From Halictus rubicundus (lineage: Eukaryota > Arthropoda > Insecta > Hymenoptera > Halictidae), in the NCBI RefSeq assembly GCF_050948215.1, contig NW_027488721.1:124001-188000 (forward strand): a stretch of 64,000 bases of DNA, given 5' to 3'. Positions 23,943 to 34,846 of the stretch are shown here, one piece after another (position 1 is the stretch's first letter; the number at the start of each line of letters is the position of its first letter). The translations under genes were made by a program, and so were the position numbers. The notes under the pieces were generated by a model that worked only from the letters and a program-made list of their open reading frames with translations, was not told the DNA's origin and did not search any database.

Positions 23943-25682
23943 TTATGAATTAGAGTCGGGACCGCACGCAACGGGTAGAGGACACACTTTTACGAGCGGA
24001 CGTTTGAACGTGGACGTAGCAGTGCGTACAGTCACGACGCGAATGTGGCCGTCGTCGCCGGGATGCAGCTCGATGACGCGACCGAGATCCCACTTGCACG
24101 GGGGGATGGTAGGATTCCGAATTAGGACTAACTGCCCTAGTGCTATAGCGGGGCGCGCTGTACGCCACTTCCCGCGTTGCTGGAGAGAGTTGACGTAGTC
24201 ATCCTGCCACAGCTTCCAGAAGCGTTGAGCAGCGTGACGAATGAGCTGCCAGCGTGAGAGGCGATTTTCTCCGAGATCCAGAAATGAAGGTTGAGGAGGG
24301 ACGGTTAGCACGGAACCTACCAGGAAGTGCCCCGGAGTAAGGGGTTCGTAGTCGTCGAGAGTGTCCGATAGCGCGGAGAGCGGTCGCGAGTTGAGACACG
24401 CTTCTATCGCACAGAGGAGTGTGCTGAACTCCTCGAACGTGAGCGTGCGGTCACCGAGGACACGGCGGAGGTGATATTTCACGCTTTTCACCCCAGCTTC
24501 CCACAGGCCACCGAAGTGTGGCGCGGAAGGGGGGATGAAGTGCCACTCGGTGCCGTCGCCAGCCGTTTTGTTCTGGAACTCAGGGTTTCGGAGCGCCGAG
24601 CGATAGGCGGTTGTCAATTCGCGATCCCCACCGACGAACGTGGTGCCGTTATCAGAGTAAACGGCTTCAGGAAGGCCACGGCGAGAGCAGAATCGCAAGT
24701 ATGCGTTGAGGAAAGCCGGGGTGGAATAGTCCACAACCAGCTCCAGATGAATGGCCTTGGTGGCCATGCAGACGAACAGGGCTATGTATGACTTACGCGA
24801 GGTGATCCCGCGACCGGCGGAGGCGCGGACATTGAAGGGACCGGCGTAGTCGACACCGCAATGAGCGAAACAGCGGGTCGGAGGGGAGACTCGCGAGGCG
24901 GGTAAATTTCCCATTAACTGCTCGGGAACAGCGGCTTTTTCCCGAACACAGGTGATGCAACGATGGATCACCTGTTTTACGAGGCTCCGTGCGCGAAGGA
25001 GCCAATAGTCCTGGCGAAGGGTGAGGAGAGTGAGTTGCACTCCGCCGTGCAATGTTCGAACGTGAGCTTGTTCCGCCAGAAGTCTCACCAAGCGATGAGG
25101 AGCGAGCACGATGGGATGTTTTGTCCTTTGAGGGAGAGGTGAGTGATGTAAGCGTCCCCCTACCCGAATGATACCGTCGGGGTCAAGGAACGCGTTGAGT
25201 GAAAGGAGTGAACTGTTTGTGGAGAGGGGCAAACGCCGGTTGAGAGCGCGGATTTCGTCGGAGAACGCGATGGACTGGAGGTGCTTTATCCAGAAGTTTC
25301 GAGCCGAGGAGATATCGGCCGAAGTGAGCGCGCGGTCGGAGGGTTGCTCCGGAGGGTCGGAGCGATCCCTACGACAATGCCGGATGAAGCGGAGGACATA
25401 TGCTGTAACTCGCAGGAGTTTGGGCCAGCTCGAAAATCGAGAGGCTAAGTTCCATTCGGGGACAGGGGCTTCCGAACAGTGGAGTGACATTTTGGCTTCT
25501 GGTGGGTCAGTGTCCTCGTGAAGGAGCACTTGAGATGGCCAGGCGGAGACGTCATGGTGCAGCCAGCCTGGGCCCTGCCACCAGAGGGGAAAATTGAGAA
25601 GGTCGTCGCTGAGTCGTCGTAACATGACTCCACCTCGCGTGCGGCAAGCGTGTTTGGATATCGGCAACGCGATGAGCCACAA
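23943..25682 (-). CDS. Integrase-bearing C-terminal part of BEL/Pao pol
   Basis: This open frame of up to 579 codons begins with a TTG and is really the downstream piece of pol; genuine homology starts at about residue 24 (SDDLLNFPLWWQGPGWL), the post-RNase H linker. A zinc-binding H2C2 domain is at H207, H212, C242 and C245. The catalytic core has D278 (GVDYAGP), D344 (YSDNGT) and E395 (GGLWEAGVKS), giving an intact DDE set. The C-terminal domain at about 440-570 (PLTPGHFLVGS, RRW-like KLWQDDY, KWDLGRVIELHPG) matches the DUF5641 family that caps BEL integrases. The product would insert the cDNA into the genome with a 5-bp stagger, in line with the flanking ATAGG repeat. It lies in a different frame from the upstream RT/RNase H piece. 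Confidence 0.9.
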   Translation of the reverse strand: MWLIALPISKHACRTRGGVMLRRLSDDLLNFPLWWQGPGWLHHDVSAWPSQVLLHEDTDPPEAKMSLHCSEAPVPEWNLASRFSSWPKLLRVTAYVLRFIRHCRRDRSDPPEQPSDRALTSADISSARNFWIKHLQSIAFSDEIRALNRRLPLSTNSSLLSLNAFLDPDGIIRVGGRLHHSPLPQRTKHPIVLAPHRLVRLLAEQAHVRTLHGGVQLTLLTLRQDYWLLRARSLVKQVIHRCITCVREKAAVPEQLMGNLPASRVSPPTRCFAHCGVDYAGPFNVRASAGRGITSRKSYIALFVCMATKAIHLELVVDYSTPAFLNAYLRFCSRRGLPEAVYSDNGTTFVGGDRELTTAYRSALRNPEFQNKTAGDGTEWHFIPPSAPHFGGLWEAGVKSVKYHLRRVLGDRTLTFEEFSTLLCAIEACLNSRPLSALSDTLDDYEPLTPGHFLVGSVLTVPPQPSFLDLGENRLSRWQLIRHAAQRFWKLWQDDYVNSLQQRGKWRTARPAIALGQLVLIRNPTIPPCKWDLGRVIELHPGDDGHIRVVTVRTATSTFKRPLVKVCPLPVACGPDSNS

Positions 25683-26322
25683 AGGTCTTCCACCGAGATG
25701 GGTGCGACTGGAGCCACGCGAGGACGACCGTTGAATCGGTCCAGCAGAAACAAGGAATGTCCCGATTGTCGAAGGAGGAGAGCACGAAGGTCACGAGGCG
25801 TGAGAGCAGTACCGCAGCCTGCAGTTCGAGTCGCGGTATGGTCACAGGGGAGAGTGGAGCGACCTTGGACTTGCCAGCGAGCAGAGAGACGGTAACGCGA
25901 CCATCGGCTGAAATGCAGCGAGCATAGACGACGGCAGCGTAAGCGACCGTCGACGCGTCCGCGAAGCCATGGATCTCCATTTGGGAATCGGCAGGAGAAT
26001 GACCGGTCCAACGAGAGAGTTGAACGCCGCTTAGTAACGGGAGACGCGTATAGATCGCGTTCCAGCGGTCGAGCAGAGGAGGTGAGATCGGGTCGTCCCA
26101 ACTCAGACGGAGACGCCAGAGATCCTGAATTAGGATTTTTGCGCGAATAATGGCAGGCGTGACCCATCCGAGAGGGTCGTATAATTTAGCAATAGTTGAA
26201 AGAATAGAACGCTTGGTTGAGGGGAGCGATTCGGAAAACGAAGCATTGAATTGGAAAGAATCGCGAGAAGGATTCCAACTGATGCCAAGCACCTTGACGT
26301 GATCGTCAGGAGCGAGAATTTT
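25640..26322 (-). pseudogene. RNase H part of BEL/Pao pol, truncated at its end
   Basis: This piece is in the same frame as the upstream gag-RT frame and is separated from it only by the TAA at 26323-26325. It starts with the RT connection (LGISWNP, LYDPLGWVTP) and continues into an RNase H fold with acidic residues at HGFADAS, TIPRLELQA and CFCWTDSTVV. The frame then leaves the family pattern after HARWSHV at about 25640 and ends uselessly at 25552. The family motif N-P-A-D followed by SRG, which carries the last RNase H acidic residue, is absent from both frames. The spacing suggests a deletion of roughly 38 bases. The domain would degrade the RNA strand during cDNA synthesis but is probably inactive here. 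Confidence 0.82.
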
Positions 26323-29139
26323 TTAGCAGGCAAGGCCATGATCCGACGGATCGATGTCCTCAAGGAGACCACAATGGTTGCTAGCCCATTTCCGCAGGGT
26401 CATATGAGCGCATTGCAGCAGATTATTTAGCTGACCGCGAGATTGCAGAAGAGAAGAGACGTCATTGGCGCCAAAGAGAACGTCGTCGACATAAATGTTC
26501 GAGCGCAGGATCGGAACCGCAAGCGGAAAACGCGAGCCCTCGTCCTCGACGAGGCGCTGGAGAACTCGAAGCGCGAGAAAAGGGGCGCACGTCAACCCAT
26601 ATGTAACCGTCAAAAGTTGAAACGGAATTGGCGCGTCTGCTGGTGCCTCTTGCCAAAGGATCCTTTGGTAATCAATGTCGCGCGGGTCGATAAGTATCTG
26701 ACGGTACATCTTGGCGATATCCGCTGTATAAACGTACCGAAAATGCCGCCACCGTAAAATGACGGAGGGAAAATCAGCCTGCAATTTCGGGCCTGGAAAC
26801 AGGTGGTCATTCAGCGACGTGCCGTCTGAGGTTCTGCTCGAGGCATTGAAAACTACGCGGAGGTGCGTCGTCGAGCTACCTTCGCGAAGGACAGGATGAT
26901 GTGGTATGTAGACACACTGCGGAGAGGTTAGAGCAGACGAGAGAGCGCGTCGCATGTGGCCCATTTCTTCGTATTCACGAAGGAAGGTCCGATACTCCAG
27001 AGCGAGAGAGGGCTTTAAGGAAAGCTTACGATGGAGCGATCGACTGACCTTCGCGGCGACAGAGTAAGAGTGGCCAATTTTGATCGGAGGACCGTCGCGA
27101 AAAGGAAGACGGACCACGTAGCGGCCGTCGGCCGTTCTGGTAGTATTGGCGCGGAAATGAGCCTCGCATTGCTCCTCGTCCGTCGTGAGGAGAGTCCGAC
27201 GCGGGATTTCCTCGATTTCCCAGAATCGAGTTAATTCGTGGGAGAGAGGGTCCTCCTGAATGCAGTGATGCATTGAAAGGCTAGATGCAGCATGCGGAGA
27301 GGCGCGTGAGCGGACAGCGTCACGAGACGGACGCGAGCAGGGTCCGGAAACGATCCAGCCAAAAATACTATTCTGAGCGATCGGATGTCCTCGGGGGCCC
27401 TTACGCACACCGTCGAGGATGATGTCAGCGTAGACGTCCGCGCCGAGGATGAGATGGATCGCAGAGGAGCTGAACGGATCTGGATCAGCCCAATTTAGCG
27501 AAGAGAGATGCGCGAGAGAGCGCGAGTCGAGAAGGCGCTTCGGAGTGTACGTCGAGAGCGACGGAAGGACGAGAGCGACCGTAGAGATCGCGGGAGTCGC
27601 GGACGACCGTGGTGACACGCGGAGGCGAACAGCGTGACGCACGCGACCGGCATGCACGCCGCCAACAGCCGAGATCGAGGTCTCGACCCGGATGCGTTTC
27701 GCACGCAGTAGGGACACCATAGCTTCGGTAAGAAAGCTCGCTTCCGATCCTTGATCGATTAACGCGCGAACAGGGATGGAATGGCCCGACGGAGCGTGAA
27801 TTCGGACCCACGCGGTAGCGAGCAAGACGGCGGAGCCCGGTTCGGTCGGAGTGGACGCGAGGTGAGACTTCACCTCTGGAAGGGGCGTCGGTGCCGGAGA
27901 AGGTGACGCGGGGAGAGCTTCAGTGTCGTGGAGGAGTGAATGGTGACGTTGATGACACACGCGGCACGTATATTTGCTCGGGCAATCCCGCACAAGATGC
28001 TTTAAACTCAAGCAGTTTACGCACCTCGAGAAACGGTGAACGAGATCCCGTCGATCACGAGGGCTACGTGCGTTAAATTTCGGACAGGAGCTGAGCATAT
28101 GCGAGGCTCGACAGACGGGGCACGGAGACTTTGAATTTTTGTCGGACTGCGACGCTGTGGCGACATGTACACGAGATCGACCGGCGGAGGTTTGACTCGA
28201 TGCGACGGGAAACGCAGAAGAGCTCGCTGGTGCACTGGGAGCGAATTCCTCGAGGGCGCGAACGCGAGAGTCGATGAATTTCGTGAGTGCATCGAACGTG
28301 GGAGGCTCTACATCGTCACCCGTCTTGATCTTCCACGCTTTGCGAGTCGGCGCGTCCAACTTTTGCGACACGATATGTACAAGGAAATCGTTCCAGAGAT
28401 CGGCAGGTGCCCGCCCGAGATTTTTGAGTGAAGCAACAATTACAGAAACTCGATCGCGTAGGTTTTGGAGATCGGACGCGGATTCACGAGACAGCGCTGG
28501 TAAATCAAGCATCGACGTCAGATGTGAGCTAATGAGGCGCCGAGGGTTTTCGTAACGCGCGGTTAACGCCTTCCACGCGATATCGAAGTTGTCGGCAGTT
28601 ACAGGGAGATTCCCGAGGCATTCGAGGGCACGGCCCGAGAGCGATGACATGAGATAGTGGAGACGCGTGACATCCGCGAGCGATTTATTCGCGATAATGA
28701 GCGCGGTGAAGCGATCGCGGAACGCCTCCCATGCCTCATAACGGCCGTCGAATTCCGGCAAATGGATGCTCGGAAGGAGCGGAGCGGCGGACGTGGGACT
28801 CGCTTGTCCGTCGGAAGTATGTTCAAGCTGACTTACAGAAGTGCTGGGGAGCTCGTCGAGTTTTGCTTGCATGGAGGCCAGAGCGTCGAGGTACGTTTCC
28901 TCCGTCGTCGAGAAAGGGTCGTCGGAGAAGTACGGGTGTGCAGCCTTCGCGTCCGGTGAGGTGGAGGCGAGGAGTCGAGCGTGCCCGGCCTCGAACCGCG
29001 TCCAGTTGGCCTTCAGATGAGCCATCCTCGTCATTAACGTCGAGCGAGTCCACTTCGCTTTCCCCAATTTGTTGAGGTTGACGAGCGCGCGCTCGATCGC
29101 GCGCTGCGTCAACAGCTGAACTTCGATCGCGTCTTCCAT
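26323..29139 (-). CDS. Gag-protease-reverse transcriptase part of BEL/Pao polyprotein
   Basis: 938 codons from the ATG at 29139 to a TAA. Gag: a helical N-terminus, then a DUF1759-like capsid region at about 127-270 (LPEFDGRYEAWEAFRDRF). Zinc knuckles follow at 340-352 (C-x2-C-x3-H-x4-C), 373-386 (C-x2-C-x4-H-x4-C) and a third start at 392-404. The aspartic protease active site is D462-Q-G (ALIDQGSEASF), a form common in this group. RT spans about 720-935, with HLRVVFNAS, D807 in YTADIAKMY, and the YVDD box at 883-886. Gag and Pol share one frame, as is normal for BEL/Pao. The stop right after RT is premature, because the same frame continues into RNase H. The protein would build the particle, mature it and copy the RNA into DNA. 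Confidence 0.92.
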   Translation of the reverse strand: MEDAIEVQLLTQRAIERALVNLNKLGKAKWTRSTLMTRMAHLKANWTRFEAGHARLLASTSPDAKAAHPYFSDDPFSTTEETYLDALASMQAKLDELPSTSVSQLEHTSDGQASPTSAAPLLPSIHLPEFDGRYEAWEAFRDRFTALIIANKSLADVTRLHYLMSSLSGRALECLGNLPVTADNFDIAWKALTARYENPRRLISSHLTSMLDLPALSRESASDLQNLRDRVSVIVASLKNLGRAPADLWNDFLVHIVSQKLDAPTRKAWKIKTGDDVEPPTFDALTKFIDSRVRALEEFAPSAPASSSAFPVASSQTSAGRSRVHVATASQSDKNSKSPCPVCRASHMLSSCPKFNARSPRDRRDLVHRFSRCVNCLSLKHLVRDCPSKYTCRVCHQRHHSLLHDTEALPASPSPAPTPLPEVKSHLASTPTEPGSAVLLATAWVRIHAPSGHSIPVRALIDQGSEASFLTEAMVSLLRAKRIRVETSISAVGGVHAGRVRHAVRLRVSPRSSATPAISTVALVLPSLSTYTPKRLLDSRSLAHLSSLNWADPDPFSSSAIHLILGADVYADIILDGVRKGPRGHPIAQNSIFGWIVSGPCSRPSRDAVRSRASPHAASSLSMHHCIQEDPLSHELTRFWEIEEIPRRTLLTTDEEQCEAHFRANTTRTADGRYVVRLPFRDGPPIKIGHSYSVAAKVSRSLHRKLSLKPSLALEYRTFLREYEEMGHMRRALSSALTSPQCVYIPHHPVLREGSSTTHLRVVFNASSRTSDGTSLNDHLFPGPKLQADFPSVILRWRHFRYVYTADIAKMYRQILIDPRDIDYQRILWQEAPADAPIPFQLLTVTYGLTCAPFLALRVLQRLVEDEGSRFPLAVPILRSNIYVDDVLFGANDVSSLLQSRGQLNNLLQCAHMTLRKWASNHCGLLEDIDPSDHGLAC

Positions 29140-29209
29140 GATGCACGATCTCTCTTTCGTTTCTCACTGACCTCGTGGATTATTCGCGATCCGGCTCGAA
29201 GGACCAGAA
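29140..29209 (-). other. Leader between 5' LTR and gag of the BEL/Pao element
   Basis: A 70-base leader joins the LTR to the gag ATG. It contains the primer-binding site and no competing ATG that would start a supported frame. Its shortness leaves little room for a packaging signal, which may extend into gag. Confidence 0.7.
29189..29206 (-). promoter_or_regulatory. Primer-binding site matching tRNA-Tyr
   Basis: Three bases inside the 5' LTR the minus strand reads TGGTCCTTCGAGCCGGAT. Its complement is the 3' end of a eukaryotic tRNA-Tyr (T-stem CCGG, acceptor strand TCGAAGG, discriminator A, CCA); the acceptor strand pairs with the CCTTCGA known at the 5' end of tRNA-Tyr. Eighteen bases match, so tRNA-Tyr is the likely minus-strand primer. 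Confidence 0.8.
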
Positions 29210-29934
29210 TGTTTCGGCGTCGACCGACGGTCGGAGCAGCCTGCTGCCGGGACCACTCAGATTTGAGCGCGCAAACGAATCCACAGGATGGGTCAATGAG
29301 AGGTTGAGACAGAGAGAGAGAGAGAGAGCGAGGATTAAAGGTGGAACAGCACTTTTAATCGAGTACTCGCAATTACAATGCGCCGTGAGAGGCGCGAGCC
29401 GGCGGACGAGCGGAGATCTTGCGCGAGCCAACTTCTGCCGTCGGATCGCGAAGCGGAGATCTTGAACGACACGAAACACGTGCCGTCGCGAGGCGGAAAT
29501 CTTCGACGCGGACGACGGAAATCTTGGCGCGAAGCAGAAGGCTCGTAACGCGGCGAGAAAGAGCGCGAGAAAAATACGAACGAGTATTTTGAGAGCGCGA
29601 GAGATCAGCGAACGGGCGCGAGAACTAATACCGTACGATTAGACGACTGACGAAAGTTACAAGAGCGATGCGAGAGGCGAACATGAAGAGAGCGAGAAGG
29701 CACGCGCAGGTGCCTTAAATAACAAGGACCATCGAATGTGGAGCACCGTGATTGGTGCTCCCGAATCGGATAATCCTTGTTTGTCTCGATTTGAAGGATT
29801 CAAGCGTTGAAATCCGGTCAATGAGAGCGACACGCGTTCTTGCCGCGTGTTGATATACGAGACAAAAACCGTATGAAACAGCGGTCGCCCGCTAAGACAA
29901 TAGCCGCCGAATTCCAACGCTTGAATCCTGAACA
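29210..29934 (-). repeat. 5' LTR of the BEL/Pao element
   Basis: 725 bp, the promoter-bearing LTR for this minus-strand element, reading as identical to the copy at 22770-23494. It abuts satellite at 29935 with the duplicated ATAGG. Identical LTRs mean either very recent insertion or later gene conversion, since both LTRs are copied from one template at insertion. Confidence 0.95.
29715..29721 (-). promoter_or_regulatory. Possible TATA-like element (TATTTAA) in the 5' LTR
   Basis: The minus strand reads GTTATTTAAGG about 215 bases into the LTR, the only TATA-like word I see in a suitable place. The start site would then fall about 25-30 bases on, near 29690, but no clear initiator is visible. 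The same word lies at 23275-23281 in the other LTR. Confidence 0.3.
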
Positions 29935-31894
29935 ATAGGATAGAGGATAGGATAGGATAGAGGATAGGATAGGATAGAGGATCGGATAGGATAGAGGATA
30001 GGATAGGATAGAGGATAGGATAGGATAGAGGAGTGGATATTATAGAGGATAGGATAGGATAGAGGATAGGATAGGGGATTGGATTGTATTGAAGATAGCA
30101 GACGATAGAGAATAGGATAGGATACAGGATAGGATAGGATAGAGGATAGGATAGGATAAAGGATACGATATAGGATTGGATAGGATAGAGAATAGGATAC
30201 GATAGAGGATAGTATAGGATTGGATAGACAATAGGATCGGATAGAGGATAGGATAGGATAGCGGAGAGGATAGGATAGAGGATAGGATAGGATAGGATAG
30301 GATAGAGGATAGGATAGGATAGATTATAGGATAGCATAGAGGATAGGATAGGATAGGGTAGAGGATAGGATAGGGTAGAGGATAGGATAGGATAGAGGAT
30401 AGGATAGGATAAAGGATATGATAGGATAGAGGATAGGATAGGATAGAGGATAGGATAGGATAGAGGATAGGATAAGATACACGATAGGATAGGATAGAGG
30501 ATAGGATAGGATAGAGGATACGATATAGGATTGGATAGGATAGAGAATAGGATACGATAGAGGATAGTATAGGATTGGATAGATAATAGGATCGGATAGA
30601 GGATAGGATAGGATAGAGGATAGGATAGGATAGAGGATAGGATAGGATAGAGGATAGAATAGGATAGAGGATAGGATAGAGGATAGTATAGGATAGGATA
30701 GGATAGAGGATAGGATAGGATAGAGGTTAGGATAGGATAGAGGATAGGATAGGATGGAGGATAGGATAGGATAGAGGATAGGATAGGATAGAGGTATAGG
30801 ATAGGATACAGGATAGGATACGATAGAGGATAGGATAGGATAGAGGAGTGGATAGGATAGAGGATAGGATAGGATAGAGGATAGGATAGGATAGAGGATA
30901 GGATAGGATAGAGAATACGATAGGGTAAATTATATTATAGGTTAGGGGATACGATATTATAGAGGATAGGATAGGATAGAGGATCGGATAGGATAGAGGT
31001 TAGGATAGGATAGAGGATAGGATAGGATAGAGGATAGGATAGGATAGATGATATTATAGGAAAGAGAATAGGATATGATAGAGGATACGATATTATAGAG
31101 GATAGGATAGAGTATAGGATAGGATATAGGATAGGATAGGATAGAGGATAGGATAAGATAGAGGATTGGATAGGATACAGGATAGGATAGGATAGAGGAT
31201 AGGATAGGATAGAGGATACGATATACGATTGGATAGGATAGAGAATAGGATACGATAGAGGATAGTATAGGGTTGGATAGAGAATAGGATGGGATAGAGG
31301 ATAGGATAGGATAGAGGATAGGATAGGATAGAGAATAGGATAGGATAGATGATATTATAGGAAAGAGAATAGGATATGATAGAGGATACGATATTATAGA
31401 GGATAGGATAGGATAGAGGATCGAATAGGATAGAGGATAGGATAGGATAGAGGATAGGATAGGATAGGGTAGAGGACAGGATAGAGGATAGGATAGGGGA
31501 TTGGATAGGATAGAAGATAGGAGACGATAGTGGATATGATAGGATAGAGGATAGGATAGGATAGAGAATAGGATAGGATAGAGTATAGGTTATAGGATTG
31601 GATAGGGTAGAGGATAGGATACGACAGAGGATAGGGTAGGATTGAGGATAGGATAGGAAAGAGGATAGGATAGGATAGAGGATAGGATAGGATAGAGGAT
31701 AGGATAGGATAGAGGATAGGATAGGATAAGAGGATCGGATAGGATAGAGGATACGATAGGATAGCGGAAAGGATAGGATAGAGGATAGGATAGGATAGAG
31801 AATAGGATAGGATAAAGGGTAGGATAGGATAGAGGATAGGAAAGGATAGAGGATAGGATAGGATACAGGATAGGATAGGATAGAGGATACGATA

Positions 31895-34846
31895 TACGAT
31901 TGGATAGGATAGAGAATAGGATACGATAGAGGATAGTATTGGGTTGGATAGAGAATAGGATCGGATAGAGGATAGGATAGGATAGAGGATAGGATAGGAT
32001 AGAGGATAGGATAGGATAGGATAGGATAGGATAGAGGATAGGATAGGATACAGGATAGGATAGGATTGGATAGAGGATCGGTTAGGATAGAGGATAGGAT
32101 AGGATAGAGGATAGGATAGGATAGAGGATTGGATAGGATAGAGAATAGGATACGATAGAGGATAGGATAGGATTGGATAGAGAATAGGATGCGATACAGG
32201 ATAGGATAGGATAGAGTATAGGATAGGATAGAGAATAGGATAGGATACATGATATTATAGGAAAGAGGATAGGATATGATAGAGGATACGATATTATAGA
32301 GGATAGGATAGGATAGAGGATCGGATAGGATACAGGATAGGTTAGGATAGAGGATAGGATAGCATAGAGGATACGATATAGGATTGGATAGGATAGAGAA
32401 TAGGATACGATACAGGATAGGATAGGATTGGATAGAGAATAGGGTGGGATAGAGGATAGGATATGATAGAGGATACGATATTATAGAGGATAGGATAGGA
32501 TAGAGGATCGGTTAGGATACAGGATAGGATAGGATAGAGGATAGGATAGGATAGAGGATAGGATAGGATATAGGATAGGATAGGATAGAGGATAGGATAG
32601 GATAGAGGATACTATATAGGATTGGATAGGATAGAGAATAGGATACGATAGAGAATAGGATACGATAGAGGATAGGATAGGATTGGATAGAGAATAGGAT
32701 GCGATACAGGATAGGATAGGATAGAGAATAGGATACGATAGAGGATAGGATAGGATTGGATAGAGAATAGGATGGGATATAGGATTGGATAGGATAGAGA
32801 ATAGGATACGATAGAGGATAGGATAGGATTGGATAGAGAATAGGATGCGATACAGGATAGGATAGGATAGAGGATAGGATAGGATAGAGGATACGATATA
32901 CGATTGGATAGGATAGAGAATAGGATACGATAGAGGATAGTATAGGGTTTGATAGAGAATAGGATGGGATAGAGGATACGATAGGATAGAGGATAGGATA
33001 GGATAGAGAATAGGATAGGATAGATGATATTATAGGAAAGAGAATAGGATATGATAGAGGATACGATATTATAGAGGATAGGATAGGATAGAGGATCGGT
33101 TAGGATAGAGGATAGGATAGGATAGAGGATAGGATAGGATATAGGATAGGATAGGATAGAGGATAGGATAGGATAGAGTATAGGTTATAGGATTGGATAG
33201 GGTAGAGGATAGGATACGACAGAGGATAGGGTAGGATTGAGGATAGGATAGGAAAGAGGATAGGATAGGATAGAGGATAGGATAGGATAGAGGATAGGAT
33301 AGGTTAGGGGATAGGATAGGATAGAGGATAGGATAGGATAGAGGATAGGAAAGGATAAGAGGATAGGATATACGATTGGATAGGATAGAGAATAGGATAC
33401 GATAGAGGATAGTATTGGGTTGGATAGAGAATAGGATCGGATAGAGGATAGGATAGGATAGAGGATAGGATAGGATAGAGGATAGGATAGGATAGGATAG
33501 GATAGGATAGAGGATAGGATAGGATACAGGATAGGATAGGATTGGATAGAGGATCGGTTAGGATAGAGGATAGGATAGGATAGAGGATAGGATAGGATAG
33601 AGGATTGGATAGGATAGAGAATAGGATACGATAGAGGATAGGATAGGATTGGATAGAGAATAGGATGCGATACAGGATAGGATAGGATAGAGTATAGGAT
33701 AGGATAGAGAATAGGATAGGATACATGATATTATAGGAAAGAGGATAGGATATGATAGAGGATACGATATTATAGAGGATAGGATAGGATAGAGGATCGG
33801 ATAGGATACAGGATAGGTTAGGATAGAGGATAGGATAGCATAGAGGATACGATATAGGATTGGATAGGATAGAGAATAGGATACGATACAGGATAGGATA
33901 GGATTGGATAGAGAATAGGGTGGGATAGAGGATAGGATATGATAGAGGATACGATATTATAGAGGATAGGATAGGATAGAGGATCGGTTAGGATACAGGA
34001 TAGGATAGGATAGAGGATAGGATAGGATAGAGGATAGGATAGGATATAGGATAGGATAGGATAGAGGATAGGATAGGATAGAGGATACTATATAGGATTG
34101 GATAGGATAGAGAATAGGATACGATAGAGAATAGGATACGATAGAGGATAGGATAGGATTGGATAGAGAATAGGATGCGATACAGGATAGGATAGGATAG
34201 AGAATAGGATACGATAGAGGATAGGATAGGATTGGATAGAGAATAGGATGGGATATAGGATTGGATAGGATAGAGAATAGGATACGATAGAGGATAGGAT
34301 AGGATTGGATAGAGAATAGGATGCGATACAGGATAGGATAGGATAGAGGATAGGATAGGATAGAGGATACGATATACGATTGGATAGGATAGAGAATAGG
34401 ATACGATAGAGGATAGTATAGGGTTTGATAGAGAATAGGATGGGATAGAGGATACGATAGGATAGAGGATAGGATAGGATAGAGAATAGGATAGGATAGA
34501 TGATATTATAGGAAAGAGAATAGGATATGATAGAGGATACGATATTATAGAGGATAGGATAGGATAGAGGATCGGTTAGGATAGAGGATAGGATAGGATA
34601 GAGGATAGGATAGGATATAGGATAGGATAGGATAGAGGATAGGATAGGATAGAGTATAGGTTATAGGATTGGATAGGGTAGAGGATAGGATACGACAGAG
34701 GATAGGGTAGGATTGAGGATAGGATAGGAAAGAGGATAGGATAGGATAGAGGATAGGATAGGATAGAGGATAGGATAGGTTAGGGGATAGGATAGGATAG
34801 AGGATAGGATAGGATAGAGGATAGGAAAGGATAAGAGGATAGGATA
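31895..34846 (+). repeat. Tandem pair of a 1476-bp satellite segment
   Basis: Variants recur at exactly 1476 bp: GTATTGGGTTGG at 31936 and 33412, TAGGTTATAG at 33181 and 34657, and TACGATTGG at 31895, 33371 and 34847. Spot checks between the copies show matching sequence over tens of bases, including rare variants such as GGATACATGAT. The third TACGATTGG marks the end of the second copy, after which the sequence changes (GTATAGGG in place of GTATTGGG). Confidence 0.8.

Larger units (their letters stand above)
22770..29934 (-). mobile_element. BEL/Pao LTR retrotransposon, complete but with broken pol
   Basis: The 7165-bp element is flanked by 725-bp LTRs that I read as identical, starting TG and ending CA, with the 5-bp direct repeat ATAGG on both sides (22765-22769 and 29935-29939). 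In minus-strand order it holds 5' LTR, tRNA-Tyr primer site, gag, protease, RT, RNase H, integrase, a purine-rich stretch and 3' LTR. Domain order, the DUF1759-like Gag, the DQG protease and the integrase C-terminal domain are typical of the BEL/Pao group (Belpaoviridae). No envelope gene is seen. Pol is interrupted by a TAA at 26323-26325 and a frame change near 25620-25650, so this copy probably cannot make a full polyprotein. Confidence 0.95.
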
